This document shows positions 1-5,199 of a stretch of 10,028 nt of DNA, piece after piece. The DNA is taken from assembly GCA_023142175.1 (NCBI GenBank), contig JAGLJX010000047.1, positions 1-10,028 of the forward strand, given 5' to 3'. A model generated the notes under the pieces. It worked only from the letters and a program-made list of their open reading frames with translations, searched no databases and had not been told where the DNA came from. Both the position numbers and the translations under genes were made by a program. The stretch is from Emcibacter sp. GTDB taxonomy: Bacteria; Pseudomonadota; Alphaproteobacteria; Sphingomonadales; Emcibacteraceae. Within the stretch, counting starts at the first letter, position 1, and every line of letters begins with the position of its first letter.

Positions 1-324
1 GCCCTGCGCTGTTATCAGGTTGATGACAAATTCCAGAAAGTCGAGGGCAGTGAGTTTGAATTGGATGCGGATCTGGTTCTGCTGGCTATGGGATTCACCA
101 ATCCGGTCAAGGAAGGTTTGCTCGAGCAGCTGGACGTCGCCCTTGACCAGCGCGGTAATGTTCTGGCTGATACGGAAAGCTATCAGACATCTTCGAGTAA
201 GATTTTTGCCGCCGGTGATATGCGCAGAGGTCAGTCATTGGTGGTATGGGCCATCCGCGAGGGCCGTCAATCTGCCCGCGCCGTAGATGAATTTCTTATG
301 GGCAATTCCAGATTGCCACGATAG
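1..324 (+). CDS. gltD: Glutamate synthase [NADPH] small (beta) subunit, C-terminal fragment
   Basis: The reading frame is open from base 1, so the 5' part lies outside the window. The 107 visible codons are the C-terminal end of the FAD/NAD(P)-binding small subunit of glutamate synthase. This subunit takes electrons from NADPH and passes them to GltB, which makes glutamate from glutamine and 2-oxoglutarate in the cytoplasm. Seen in the sequence: a [11 protein letters not shown] strand near residues 22-32 and the second dinucleotide-fold signature [20 protein letters not shown] near residues 69-88, followed by GRQSA. This run is close to the family consensus and ends about 20 residues before the stop, as in complete GltD proteins. 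The same signature occurs in GltD-like oxidoreductases such as PreT/AegA, but the [13 protein letters not shown] wording favours GltD. gltB would be expected upstream, outside the window. Confidence 0.93.
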   Translation, partial: ALRCYQVDDKFQKVEGSEFELDADLVLLAMGFTNPVKEGLLEQLDVALDQRGNVLADTESYQTSSSKIFAAGDMRRGQSLVVWAIREGRQSARAVDEFLMGNSRLPR

Positions 325-334
325 GTCAGATTGC

Positions 335-373
335 GCTATACCCTGTACAGACTTAAACTTCACAGGGTATGGC
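335..373 (+). promoter_or_regulatory. Hairpin masking the slyX ribosome binding site
   Basis: An inverted repeat has arms at 335-346 (GCTATACCCTGT) and 362-373 (ACAGGGTATGGC) with a 15-nt loop. It gives 12 pairs, one of them a T-G wobble. The 3' arm contains AGGG (364-367), the only good Shine-Dalgarno for the ATG at 375, and also the upstream ATG at 369. In the mRNA the folded form would hide the initiation region of slyX. There is no U-tract, so a Rho-independent terminator for gltD is less likely. A protein operator at the DNA level is the other option. Confidence 0.55.
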
Positions 374-374
374 C

Positions 375-587
375 ATGACCACAGATTCAGCACGCTTGTC
401 AAAAATAGAAAGCACCATCACCTATCAGGATCAGCAGATTCAGGATTTGAGTGATATGGTTGGTCAGCAGTGGCAGGTTATAGACCGGCTTAAAAAGCAT
501 CTATCCCACGCCACCGCAAGACTGGAAAATCTGGAGAACCCCACAGAAGGCGGGGATGCCGCAGATGAAAAACCACCCCATTATTAA
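375..587 (+). CDS. slyX: SlyX family protein
   Basis: This 70-aa acidic, almost wholly helical protein belongs to the SlyX family, a group of small coiled-coil proteins of unknown biochemical role; the name comes from its position next to slyD in enterics. The heptad-like region runs over residues 5-55 (LSKIESTITYQDQQIQDLSD and onward), and the protein ends in PPHY, the conserved SlyX C-terminal tail. I prefer the ATG at 375 over 369 because AGGG at 364-367 is 7 nt from 375 but only 1 nt from 369. It lies about 50 bp after gltD. The next gene's Shine-Dalgarno (AAAGG, 586-590) overlaps its stop codon, which points to translational coupling with the dehydrogenase downstream. Its own ribosome binding site is buried in a hairpin. 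Confidence 0.88.
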   Translation: MTTDSARLSKIESTITYQDQQIQDLSDMVGQQWQVIDRLKKHLSHATARLENLENPTEGGDAADEKPPHY

Positions 588-598
588 AGGTAAACTAT

Positions 599-1471
599 AT
601 GCTCAAGAAAAAACTCGCCTTTCTGGGCCTTGGTGTTATGGGTTATCCCATGGCGGGCCACCTGCAAAAAGCCGGATATGAGGTTTGCGTTTATAACCGC
701 ACCGCCACCAAGGCCTCTGAATGGGTAGCGGAATATGGCGGCACATCTGGACAGACACCTAAGCAAGCCGCCGAAGGGGCCGATATTGTCTTTGCCTGTG
801 TTGGAAATGACGATGATGTGAGGGCCATCACCCTTGGCGATGGGGGGGCATTTTCAGGCATGAAAGACGGGGCTATATTTGTCGACCATACCACCGCATC
901 CGCCACCCTCGCCCGTGAATTAGACGAAATAGCGCGGGCAAAAGGTCTGCAATTCCTTGATGCCCCCGTATCGGGCGGGCAGGCCGGCGCGGAAAATGGC
1001 CGCCTGACGATCATGGTCGGCGGGGCGGAAAATACCTTCGCCAATGTTGATCCCATTTTGCAATGCTATGCCCAAAAAACAAAATTGCTTGGAGCCGCGG
1101 GCGCAGGCCAGCTTACCAAGATGGTCAACCAGATCTGCATCGGCGGTCTGGTGCAGGCGCTGTCCGAAGGCATCAATTTTGCCGAAGCCGCCGGACTTAA
1201 TGCCCGCGATGTGATTGATGTGATATCCAAAGGCGCCGCCCAAAGCTGGCAGATGGAGAACCGTTATCAGACTATGATCGAGGATCAGTTTGATTTTGGT
1301 TTCGCCGTTGACTGGATGCGTAAAGATCTTGAAATCGTACTCGCAGAGGCCCATGTGAACGGGGCCGCCCTGCCCGTGACCAAGATGGTCAACGGATATT
1401 ACAGCGAAATTCAGGCCGAAGGCGGCGGTCGACAAGATACCTCCAGCCTGATCACGCGCTTAAGAAAGTAG
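599..1471 (+). CDS. NAD(P)-dependent oxidoreductase of the 3-hydroxyisobutyrate dehydrogenase family
   Basis: A 290-aa cytosolic beta-hydroxyacid dehydrogenase. The N-terminal Rossmann domain carries the glycine-rich dinucleotide loop GLGVMG at residues 10-15. DAPVSGG at 121-127 is the family's substrate-binding signature. In GAGQLTKMVNQ the lysine K174 corresponds to the catalytic lysine and N177 to the conserved asparagine. The all-helical C-terminal domain ends in the DTSSLI motif seen in the 2-hydroxy-3-oxopropionate reductase/GLYR branch. Length matches the family norm of about 290 aa. The family oxidises 3-hydroxyisobutyrate (valine breakdown) or reduces tartronate semialdehyde or succinic semialdehyde. 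Sequence alone does not decide the substrate, so mmsB or garR would be a guess. The absence of neighbouring valine or glyoxylate genes does not help. The start is fixed by AAAGG at 586-590. It is followed after only 3 bp by the DUF983 gene. Confidence 0.9.
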   Translation: MLKKKLAFLGLGVMGYPMAGHLQKAGYEVCVYNRTATKASEWVAEYGGTSGQTPKQAAEGADIVFACVGNDDDVRAITLGDGGAFSGMKDGAIFVDHTTASATLARELDEIARAKGLQFLDAPVSGGQAGAENGRLTIMVGGAENTFANVDPILQCYAQKTKLLGAAGAGQLTKMVNQICIGGLVQALSEGINFAEAAGLNARDVIDVISKGAAQSWQMENRYQTMIEDQFDFGFAVDWMRKDLEIVLAEAHVNGAALPVTKMVNGYYSEIQAEGGGRQDTSSLITRLRK

Positions 1472-1474
1472 GAT

Positions 1475-1849
1475 ATGACAGATTTTCCCCGCTACGGCAA
1501 AAGGCGTTCAATCGCCACTGGCTTCAAACGAAAATGCCCCAGCTGCGAAACGGGCAAAATCTTTGACGGCTACCTGAAGCTAAAAGACAACTGCCCCAAT
1601 TGCGCCGCCCCGATCGGCGAAATACGCGCCGATGATTTCCCCCCTTACCTGACCATCTTCATTGTCGGGCATATTGTGGTGCCATTGCTGCTGTTGGTGG
1701 AAATAACTTACCATCCGCCCATAATGTTCCAGATGATCCTATGGCCCAGCGTTGCCATTGTCCTGTCCTTAAGCCTGTTACCAATCCTAAAAGGCGCGGT
1801 GGTCGGCTTCATGTGGTCATTGGGTATGCTGGGTGATGAACAGCATTAA
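1475..1849 (+). CDS. DUF983 family zinc-ribbon membrane protein
   Basis: A 124-aa protein of the DUF983 family, function unknown, common in alphaproteobacteria. Two CxxC pairs, CPSC at residues 21-24 and CPNC at 40-43, form a probable zinc ribbon on the cytoplasmic side, followed by the family signature RADDFPPY at 51-58. Two transmembrane helices follow, roughly residues 58-77 and 84-103. Members with this layout are often found near cytochrome oxidase or Nudix genes in alphaproteobacteria, but neither is seen here. The start at 1475 is 3 bp beyond the stop of the dehydrogenase; its AGGA lies too close for a strong independent start, so translational coupling is likely. It is the last gene of the rightward slyX-dehydrogenase-DUF983 run and faces a leftward operon. 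Confidence 0.85.
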   Translation: MTDFPRYGKRRSIATGFKRKCPSCETGKIFDGYLKLKDNCPNCAAPIGEIRADDFPPYLTIFIVGHIVVPLLLLVEITYHPPIMFQMILWPSVAIVLSLSLLPILKGAVVGFMWSLGMLGDEQH

Positions 1850-1874
1850 GAATTACAGGCCCAAGCGCTGGTAT

Positions 1875-1905
1875 CTGACCCATTGCTATAGCTTAGCTGG
1901 GTCGG
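1875..1905. other. Bulged hairpin between convergent genes, possible transcription end
   Basis: Eight outer pairs (1875-1882 with 1898-1905, one wobble) and four inner pairs (1885-1888 with 1894-1897) form a hairpin with a 2-nt bulge and a 5-nt loop, 25 bp after the DUF983 stop. No T-run follows on either strand, so it is not a canonical intrinsic terminator. Its place between the ends of two converging transcripts suggests an mRNA 3' end or a stabilising structure. The rest of the 1850-2033 gap holds no convincing gene. Confidence 0.35.
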
Positions 1906-2033
1906 TAAGATTAATAGTTACCTGGTGCGAACAAAGACAGAATTTCCGACATTACCCCCGTCACCATCCTGCGCAAACAATGGCCGGATAAAGAACAGGC
2001 AAAAAGATAATTTCTTTGTCCGCCCAAAAACCC

Positions 2034-2840
2034 CTACTTCACCGACTTCATGAATTTAAAGGTCAGCCGGTCGCTTTCGCCGATGGCGCGCATTTTATCG
2101 TGGTCGGCCTTATCGCCTGCAAGACGCGGCGGCAGTGTCCAGACACCCTTCACATGATGATGGTTGTCTTTGGGGTTAGCGTTGATCTCGCTTTTTGCCA
2201 CCAGAATAAATCCGGCTTCCTGCGCCACTTCCAACAAATAGGATGGCTTGATATAACCGTCTTTCTCTACCGGATCATCGCTCCTATGGTCCGTGATGCC
2301 GAAAATGCCGCCGGGCTTCAGGGCGTCGTAAACCGCCTTGAGAACCTCTCGCTCAGTACCGCCCATCTGCCAGTTATGGAAATTACGGAAAGACACCACC
2401 ATATCCACCGATCCCGCAGGGGCCATAGTGACCTTTTCCGGTGGCACCAGTTCTGTGGTAGTCGCATTTCCATACAGACTTACGTCACTGGCAAAGCGCT
2501 CTGCAATTTTTTTGTTATTCTTTATGGTATATTCTTTTGTCGATGAAAGATCATATCCGGCGCTGTAATATTTTCCCTTGTCATTGAGATAAGGTGCCAA
2601 AATTTCCTGATACCAACCACCGCCACCGGGCCAGATTTCAACCACAGTCATATCCGCTGTCAGGCCAAAAAATTCCAGCGTTTCTTTCGGATGCCGGTAT
2701 TTGTCCCGCGCCTTGTTCTTGTCGCTCCGCTGATCGCCCGCAATAACCTCATCCAGCGTTTTCGCCAAGACATTTGTCGCCATTGTCCCCGCTATAATAG
2801 AGGCCGCACATATCACGGCGATTGTTTTGGAAATATTCAT
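2034..2840 (-). CDS. Exported class I methyltransferase-fold protein (COG4798-like)
   Basis: A 268-aa protein. The N-terminus is a clear Sec signal peptide: a lysine at residue 5, a hydrophobic stretch at 6-22 and a likely signal peptidase I site after VLA (residue 26). The rest resembles the predicted methyltransferase group COG4798. Seen: RDKYRHPKETLEFFGL at 45-60; motif I-like VVEIWPGGGGWYQEILAPYL at 66-85, where the usual GxGxG loop reads PGGGG; SVDMVVSFRNFHNW at 144-157; and ALKPGGIFGITDHR at 173-186, the typical post-motif loop. A histidine cluster, DNHHHVKG, sits at 225-232. The substrate is unknown. SAM is not expected in the periplasm, so an exported member may bind something else or be inactive. 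AGGAGA lies 6 nt before the ATG. It is the second gene of a leftward two-gene operon, 9 bp after its partner. Confidence 0.83.
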   Translation of the reverse strand: MNISKTIAVICAASIIAGTMATNVLAKTLDEVIAGDQRSDKNKARDKYRHPKETLEFFGLTADMTVVEIWPGGGGWYQEILAPYLNDKGKYYSAGYDLSSTKEYTIKNNKKIAERFASDVSLYGNATTTELVPPEKVTMAPAGSVDMVVSFRNFHNWQMGGTEREVLKAVYDALKPGGIFGITDHRSDDPVEKDGYIKPSYLLEVAQEAGFILVAKSEINANPKDNHHHVKGVWTLPPRLAGDKADHDKMRAIGESDRLTFKFMKSVK

Positions 2841-2849
2841 GTCTGTCTC

Positions 2850-3191
2850 CTAATGGTCTGAATGTTCGAATTGATCCCTGAAACCTGTCTCAAAAGCCAG
2901 TCCCGCCGGTGTTAATATGGCCTGAATCGGGAAATTTGACCTGATTAACCCCTTGCGTGCCAAGGCCCGCCAAACTGCCTCGTTGGCAAAACCGCTGGCA
3001 TCCTGACCGGAAACCACAAAATTACCTATATGAACATGGTCACCGTGAGGTTGTGGCAGATATGACACCGTAACCTCCCCGGTTTCATCATTCAGGCTTG
3101 AGCTTTCCGGATTACTGGCCAATACCTGAAACAGGGCCAAGGTGCGGCGCTGTAACGAATTGAGTTTAATAGTCTTTTTCTTCATACCCAT
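2850..3191 (-). CDS. Conserved hypothetical protein with HGDHVHIG motif
   Basis: Not a named family that I recognise, though it resembles small hypothetical proteins of alphaproteobacteria. The protein is 113 aa from the ATG at 3191, or 111 aa from the ATG at 3185. An in-frame GTG at 3236 exists but has no ribosome binding site and would nearly coincide with the predicted transcription start near 3238, so I reject it. Seen: a basic N-terminus, MKKKTIKLNSLQRRTLAL, that may be helical; a histidine-rich HGDHVHIG near the middle; and NEAVWRALARKGLIRS followed by FPIQAILTPAGLAFETGF. The last two look like a winged-helix-style helix, turn and strand, but no DNA-binding role is demonstrated. No signal peptide or membrane segment. 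It is probably co-transcribed with the exported methyltransferase-like gene: the gap is 9 bp and that gene's Shine-Dalgarno overlaps this stop. Confidence 0.68.
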   Translation of the reverse strand: MGMKKKTIKLNSLQRRTLALFQVLASNPESSSLNDETGEVTVSYLPQPHGDHVHIGNFVVSGQDASGFANEAVWRALARKGLIRSNFPIQAILTPAGLAFETGFRDQFEHSDH

Positions 3192-3244
3192 GAGAATAGC
3201 CCGAACGTAAAATGATTGCACGCGCTTTCTCGCCACGTGCAGAA

Positions 3245-3273
3245 ATAGCAGAAAATTGACAAATAGTTGACAA
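3245..3273 (-). promoter_or_regulatory. Predicted sigma70-like promoter of the leftward operon
   Basis: On the minus strand, TTGTCA (3273 to 3268) and TGCTAT (3250 to 3245) are separated by 17 nt. The -35 matches TTGACA at 5 of 6 positions; the -10 is weak. A start near 3238 would give a leader of about 45 nt before the ATG at 3191. The -35 occupies the same bases as the rightward promoter's -35. Confidence 0.42.
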
Positions 3274-3294
3274 GTTGGTAAAATTTGATATAAA
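3256..3294 (+). promoter_or_regulatory. Strong predicted sigma70-like promoter with tandem TTGACAA
   Basis: TTGACA at 3267-3272 is a perfect -35, followed after 16 nt by TATAAA at 3289-3294 (5 of 6 to TATAAT). A second TTGACAA begins at 3256, exactly 11 nt upstream of the first, about one helical turn. Transcription would begin near 3301 and run rightward, more than 270 nt before the first well-supported start codon at 3573. The tandem copy could be an alternative -35 or part of an operator. Confidence 0.55.
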
Positions 3295-3572
3295 TCGCTC
3301 CGAATCGTAGTATATGCTGCGCTGCAACACTAGATCGCAATTTTTAAAGGATGCAGATAAATCCGGGCCAGGAAACTGGATGGCTTCACCGGTAGCGGGA
3401 ATGGGGTACAAAGATACCGCCGCTTAATTTTCTATAATAATAACGCTGAAAAAGCGCCTACTTAATAGAGGGTTTCGAGAGATAATAATCTGTCGAGACA
3501 TTTTTGCTGAACCATTTTTCAGCAAAATACACCATCCGGTTTTTAAATACCGGTAAAACAGGAGCATGACTT
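3295..3572 (+). other. Long non-coding leader or small-transcript region before the SleB-type gene
   Basis: Together with 3192-3294 this is the longest stretch without a secure gene. It holds the predicted start at about 3301 and a 37-codon open frame (ATG 3314 to TAA 3425-3427, containing GPGNWMASPVAGMGYKD) that has no Shine-Dalgarno and is not claimed as a gene. A TATAAT at about 3433 lacks a good -35. Two hairpins follow: a perfect 10-bp one (3502-3511 with 3518-3527, 6-nt loop) and a 5-bp one (3536-3540 with 3549-3553) just before the AGGAG of the next gene. It could be a regulated 5' leader or the locus of a small RNA. Confidence 0.4.
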
Positions 3573-4172
3573 ATGAAAAATTATAAGATCATACTTAAGA
3601 TAGTAGCCGTCGTATTTTGTTTTTTACTTCTGGGTTTTTCCCTTTTGCCTCAAATTGAGGTTGAAGCCTCTATTCAACCCACTGGCCAGATGGATGCAAA
3701 TCTATTGGCCAGCAACCCGTCACGTTACTATGATGCGGACGTGGCTGTGCTTATGACCCTCCAGCCAATGGATATATCCGATAAATCCTTCAAATGTCTG
3801 GCTCAGGCCGTGTATTTTGAAGCCCGTAGCGAACCTTTCGAAGGACAGGTTGCCGTGGCTTACGTGATCCTGAACCGGGTCAAGGACAGGCGCTATCCCA
3901 ATAGCATCTGCGGGGTTGTTTTCCAGAATGAAAAACGCCGCCACCGTTGTCAGTTTTCCTTTGCCTGTGATGGCCTGTCCGATAACCCTTACGAGTTGGT
4001 CGCCTGGAATGTAGCACGGCGGGTTGCAGGCGGTACGCTGAGAAATGCCACCAGTGATGTGACGGCGCGCTCCACGCATTATCACGCCAAATATGTCAGC
4101 CCCAGATGGGCCAAGTCCCTGCAGCCCACAATTCAGGTCGGCAGTCATATCTTTTACCGGGAAGACTTGTGA
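3573..4172 (+). CDS. SleB-type cell wall hydrolase (Hydrolase_2 family)
   Basis: A 199-aa exported or membrane-anchored peptidoglycan hydrolase. Residues 6-26 form one hydrophobic segment, either an uncleaved anchor or a signal sequence, so the enzyme should act in the periplasm. The SleB/CwlJ domain spans about residues 74-197. Seen: CLAQAVYFEARSEPFEGQ, with E83 the expected catalytic glutamate; VAYVILNRVKDRRYPNSICG; CQFSFACDG at 126-134; STHYHAKYVSPRWA at 167-180; and GSHIFYR near the end. The family cleaves glycan strands, in Bacillus spores as lytic transglycosylases. In alphaproteobacteria these proteins occur in non-sporulating cells and serve wall remodelling. AGGAG at 3560-3564 is 8 nt before the chosen ATG. 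The leader hairpins just upstream may regulate it. It is not obviously in an operon. Confidence 0.9.
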   Translation: MKNYKIILKIVAVVFCFLLLGFSLLPQIEVEASIQPTGQMDANLLASNPSRYYDADVAVLMTLQPMDISDKSFKCLAQAVYFEARSEPFEGQVAVAYVILNRVKDRRYPNSICGVVFQNEKRRHRCQFSFACDGLSDNPYELVAWNVARRVAGGTLRNATSDVTARSTHYHAKYVSPRWAKSLQPTIQVGSHIFYREDL

Positions 4173-4202
4173 GTCTAGTTTACCATTGAAACATTCTGCA
4201 AA

Positions 4203-4216
4203 TTGACTTATATCAA
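4203..4216 (+). promoter_or_regulatory. FNR/FixK/CRP-type box
   Basis: TTGAC-TTAT-ATCAA matches the FNR consensus TTGAT-N4-ATCAA at 9 of 10 positions and the FixK/FnrL core TTGA-N6-TCAA fully. A -10 candidate TATACT is at 4243-4248, with an alternative TACTAT at 4240-4245. This puts the box centre (4209.5) about 42-46 bp before the start, near the -41.5 position of class II activation. The only gene downstream on this strand before the terminator is the small membrane protein at 4272. Confidence 0.6.
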
Positions 4217-4271
4217 TGATAACGGTTTCTAAGGGCTGTTACTATACTCAGGTAGTTGAAAAGGATAAAGT

Positions 4272-4469
4272 ATGACTAATACAATTACATTCGTCGCATG
4301 TGGCATCGTCTCACTGTTGTTATTGATGTCCATTCTGTTAGCGGGACCACATTTACTTCTTCCCGCAACCTTCATGATTGTGACAGTATTAGTTGGTGGT
4401 TTATGCGTCTATATAGCGAATGGTATGATCCAGAGCCGCGCAGAAATCATGAAAGACTGGGACAAATAA
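4272..4469 (+). CDS. Small two-helix membrane protein, unknown function
   Basis: Not recognised as a named family. The 65-aa product has two strongly hydrophobic segments, about residues 5-24 and 31-51, separated by a short GPHLLLP turn, and a charged tail ending SRAEIMKDWDK. It should sit in the inner membrane as a hairpin, with the charged C-terminal tail probably in the cytoplasm. The start is well supported by AAAAGGA at 4259-4265, 6 nt before the ATG. The gene is a single transcription unit: an FNR/FixK-like box and -10 element lie upstream and a strong intrinsic terminator lies about 95 bp downstream. The box suggests a role under low oxygen or another FNR-family signal; the protein itself gives no further clue. 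Confidence 0.7.
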   Translation: MTNTITFVACGIVSLLLLMSILLAGPHLLLPATFMIVTVLVGGLCVYIANGMIQSRAEIMKDWDK

Positions 4470-4564
4470 TACCCGCTAATACAGCGGATTATATCCCCAG
4501 ATTTTCACGTTCCTTTTTTTTGAAAATACCCTGAGTACTTTAGCCCTGATAAGTACTTAATACT

Positions 4565-4596
4565 AAGCCTTGCCCTTACCGGCGAGGCTTTTTTTT
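4565..4596 (+). terminator. Rho-independent terminator
   Basis: A 10-bp stem (4565-4574 AAGCCTTGCC with 4581-4590 GGCGAGGCTT, one T-G wobble) with a 6-nt loop runs straight into eight T residues (4589-4596). It ends the unit of the small membrane protein. On the opposite strand there is no comparable T-tract. Confidence 0.92.
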
Positions 4597-4623
4597 ATCG
4601 GTTTTTATTATTTACCTTTTACT

Positions 4624-4664
4624 AATATTATTAAATTACTAAAGTAATATCCTAAAATAATATT
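4624..4664. repeat. Nested AT-rich inverted repeats upstream of the Hpt gene
   Basis: An inner dyad ATTACT-aa-AGTAAT (4635-4648) lies inside an outer 9-bp dyad, AATATTATT (4624-4632) and AATAATATT (4656-4664). Their centres are about 2.5 bp apart. The stretch lies about 100 bp before the Hpt start codon, where an operator would be expected. The low base complexity means chance is a real alternative. Confidence 0.35.
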
Positions 4665-4763
4665 AAGGATTTATTCATTTCAACTCCCTATTATTGGCTT
4701 GTTAGCTTGCTGGTTTTTTTACAACCTTAGCTGGTATTACCACCATAAATTCAGGTGCTGTCA

Positions 4764-5183
4764 ATGAATACAAGAAAAGAGCCTATTCCCGATACCCGAC
4801 AGGGCATCGATAAATTAAAAGACACCTATCTGCATTGGACAAGGACACAACTTGAAAAATTGCATACCCATCTTCACTTATTAGAGCGGAAGGATGTCGC
4901 CAGACCGGACAGTCTGGTATCTGAGATATTCGATCTGACCCATAATATTAAAGGGCTGGGCGGTAGCTTTGGTTATTATCTGATGACAGACATTGCCTCT
5001 TCGCTATGCGAATATGTTCGTTATATGGAAAAAAACACCGACATGAAGACAGATGTCATGCGGGCTCATATCATCGCTATGGATGTGGTTATATCCGAAG
5101 AGATTGAAGGATCCGGTGGTGATGAAGGCAATGAAATAATCATCCGGCTGCAAAAATTAATCAAAGATAAAACCGACAATTAG
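4764..5183 (+). CDS. Stand-alone Hpt (histidine phosphotransfer) domain protein
   Basis: A 139-aa cytosolic helical protein. The core THNIKGLGGSFGYYLMTDIA at residues 59-78 matches the Hpt phosphorylation helix, with H60 as the expected phospho-accepting histidine and KGLGGSFGY as the conserved packing turn. Around it are predicted helices at about 12-45, 52-60, 69-90 and 95-113, compatible with a four-helix bundle. Proteins of this kind shuttle phosphate between a hybrid histidine kinase and a response regulator; neither is encoded nearby, so the partners must be elsewhere. I choose the ATG at 4764, with AGGTG at 4753-4757 about 6 nt ahead, over the in-frame GTG at 4755. It converges on the degenerate HD-GYP gene with only 13 bp between the stop codons, which may link it to the signalling genes to its right. 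Confidence 0.75.
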   Translation: MNTRKEPIPDTRQGIDKLKDTYLHWTRTQLEKLHTHLHLLERKDVARPDSLVSEIFDLTHNIKGLGGSFGYYLMTDIASSLCEYVRYMEKNTDMKTDVMRAHIIAMDVVISEEIEGSGGDEGNEIIIRLQKLIKDKTDN

Positions 5184-5199
5184 TCACTGTCAGTGATTA
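5181..5199. terminator. Palindrome spanning two convergent stop codons, possible bidirectional terminator
   Basis: The 13 bases between the Hpt stop and the HD-GYP stop are TCACTG-T-CAGTGA. The symmetry continues into both stop codons (TAG 5181-5183 and TTA 5197-5199, one wobble). A short hairpin would form in both transcripts. The T-tracts after it are poor, so termination strength is uncertain. Confidence 0.4.

Noticed and set aside
920..1435. Long antisense open frame of about 170 codons opposite the dehydrogenase gene.
   Set aside because: It lies fully inside a well-supported conserved gene on the other strand and shows no domain. It is a shadow of codon bias.
1918..2010. A 30-codon open tract containing DITPVTILRKQWPDKEQAKR after the DUF983 gene, a possible gene remnant.
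   Set aside because: No start codon, a stop just upstream, no family match that I recognise, and an open run of this length is common by chance.
2016..2546. Rightward open frame of about 176 codons opposite the exported methyltransferase-like gene.
   Set aside because: The minus-strand frame has a signal peptide, family motifs and a ribosome binding site; the plus-strand frame has none of these.
2850..3236. Longer form of the small hypothetical gene starting at the GTG at 3236.
   Set aside because: No ribosome binding site, and the start would almost coincide with the predicted transcription start. The ATGs at 3191 or 3185 fit better.
3351..3427. Short stretches reminiscent of cupins: PGQETGW in one frame and WMASPVAGM in another.
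   Set aside because: The resemblance is a few residues in two different frames, broken by stops, with no upstream or downstream cupin sequence. Chance is more likely than a pseudogene.
4298..4534. Alternative 78-codon frame overlapping the small membrane protein gene.
   Set aside because: No ribosome binding site at its start and no sensible composition. The overlapping 65-aa frame has a strong ribosome binding site and two clear membrane helices.
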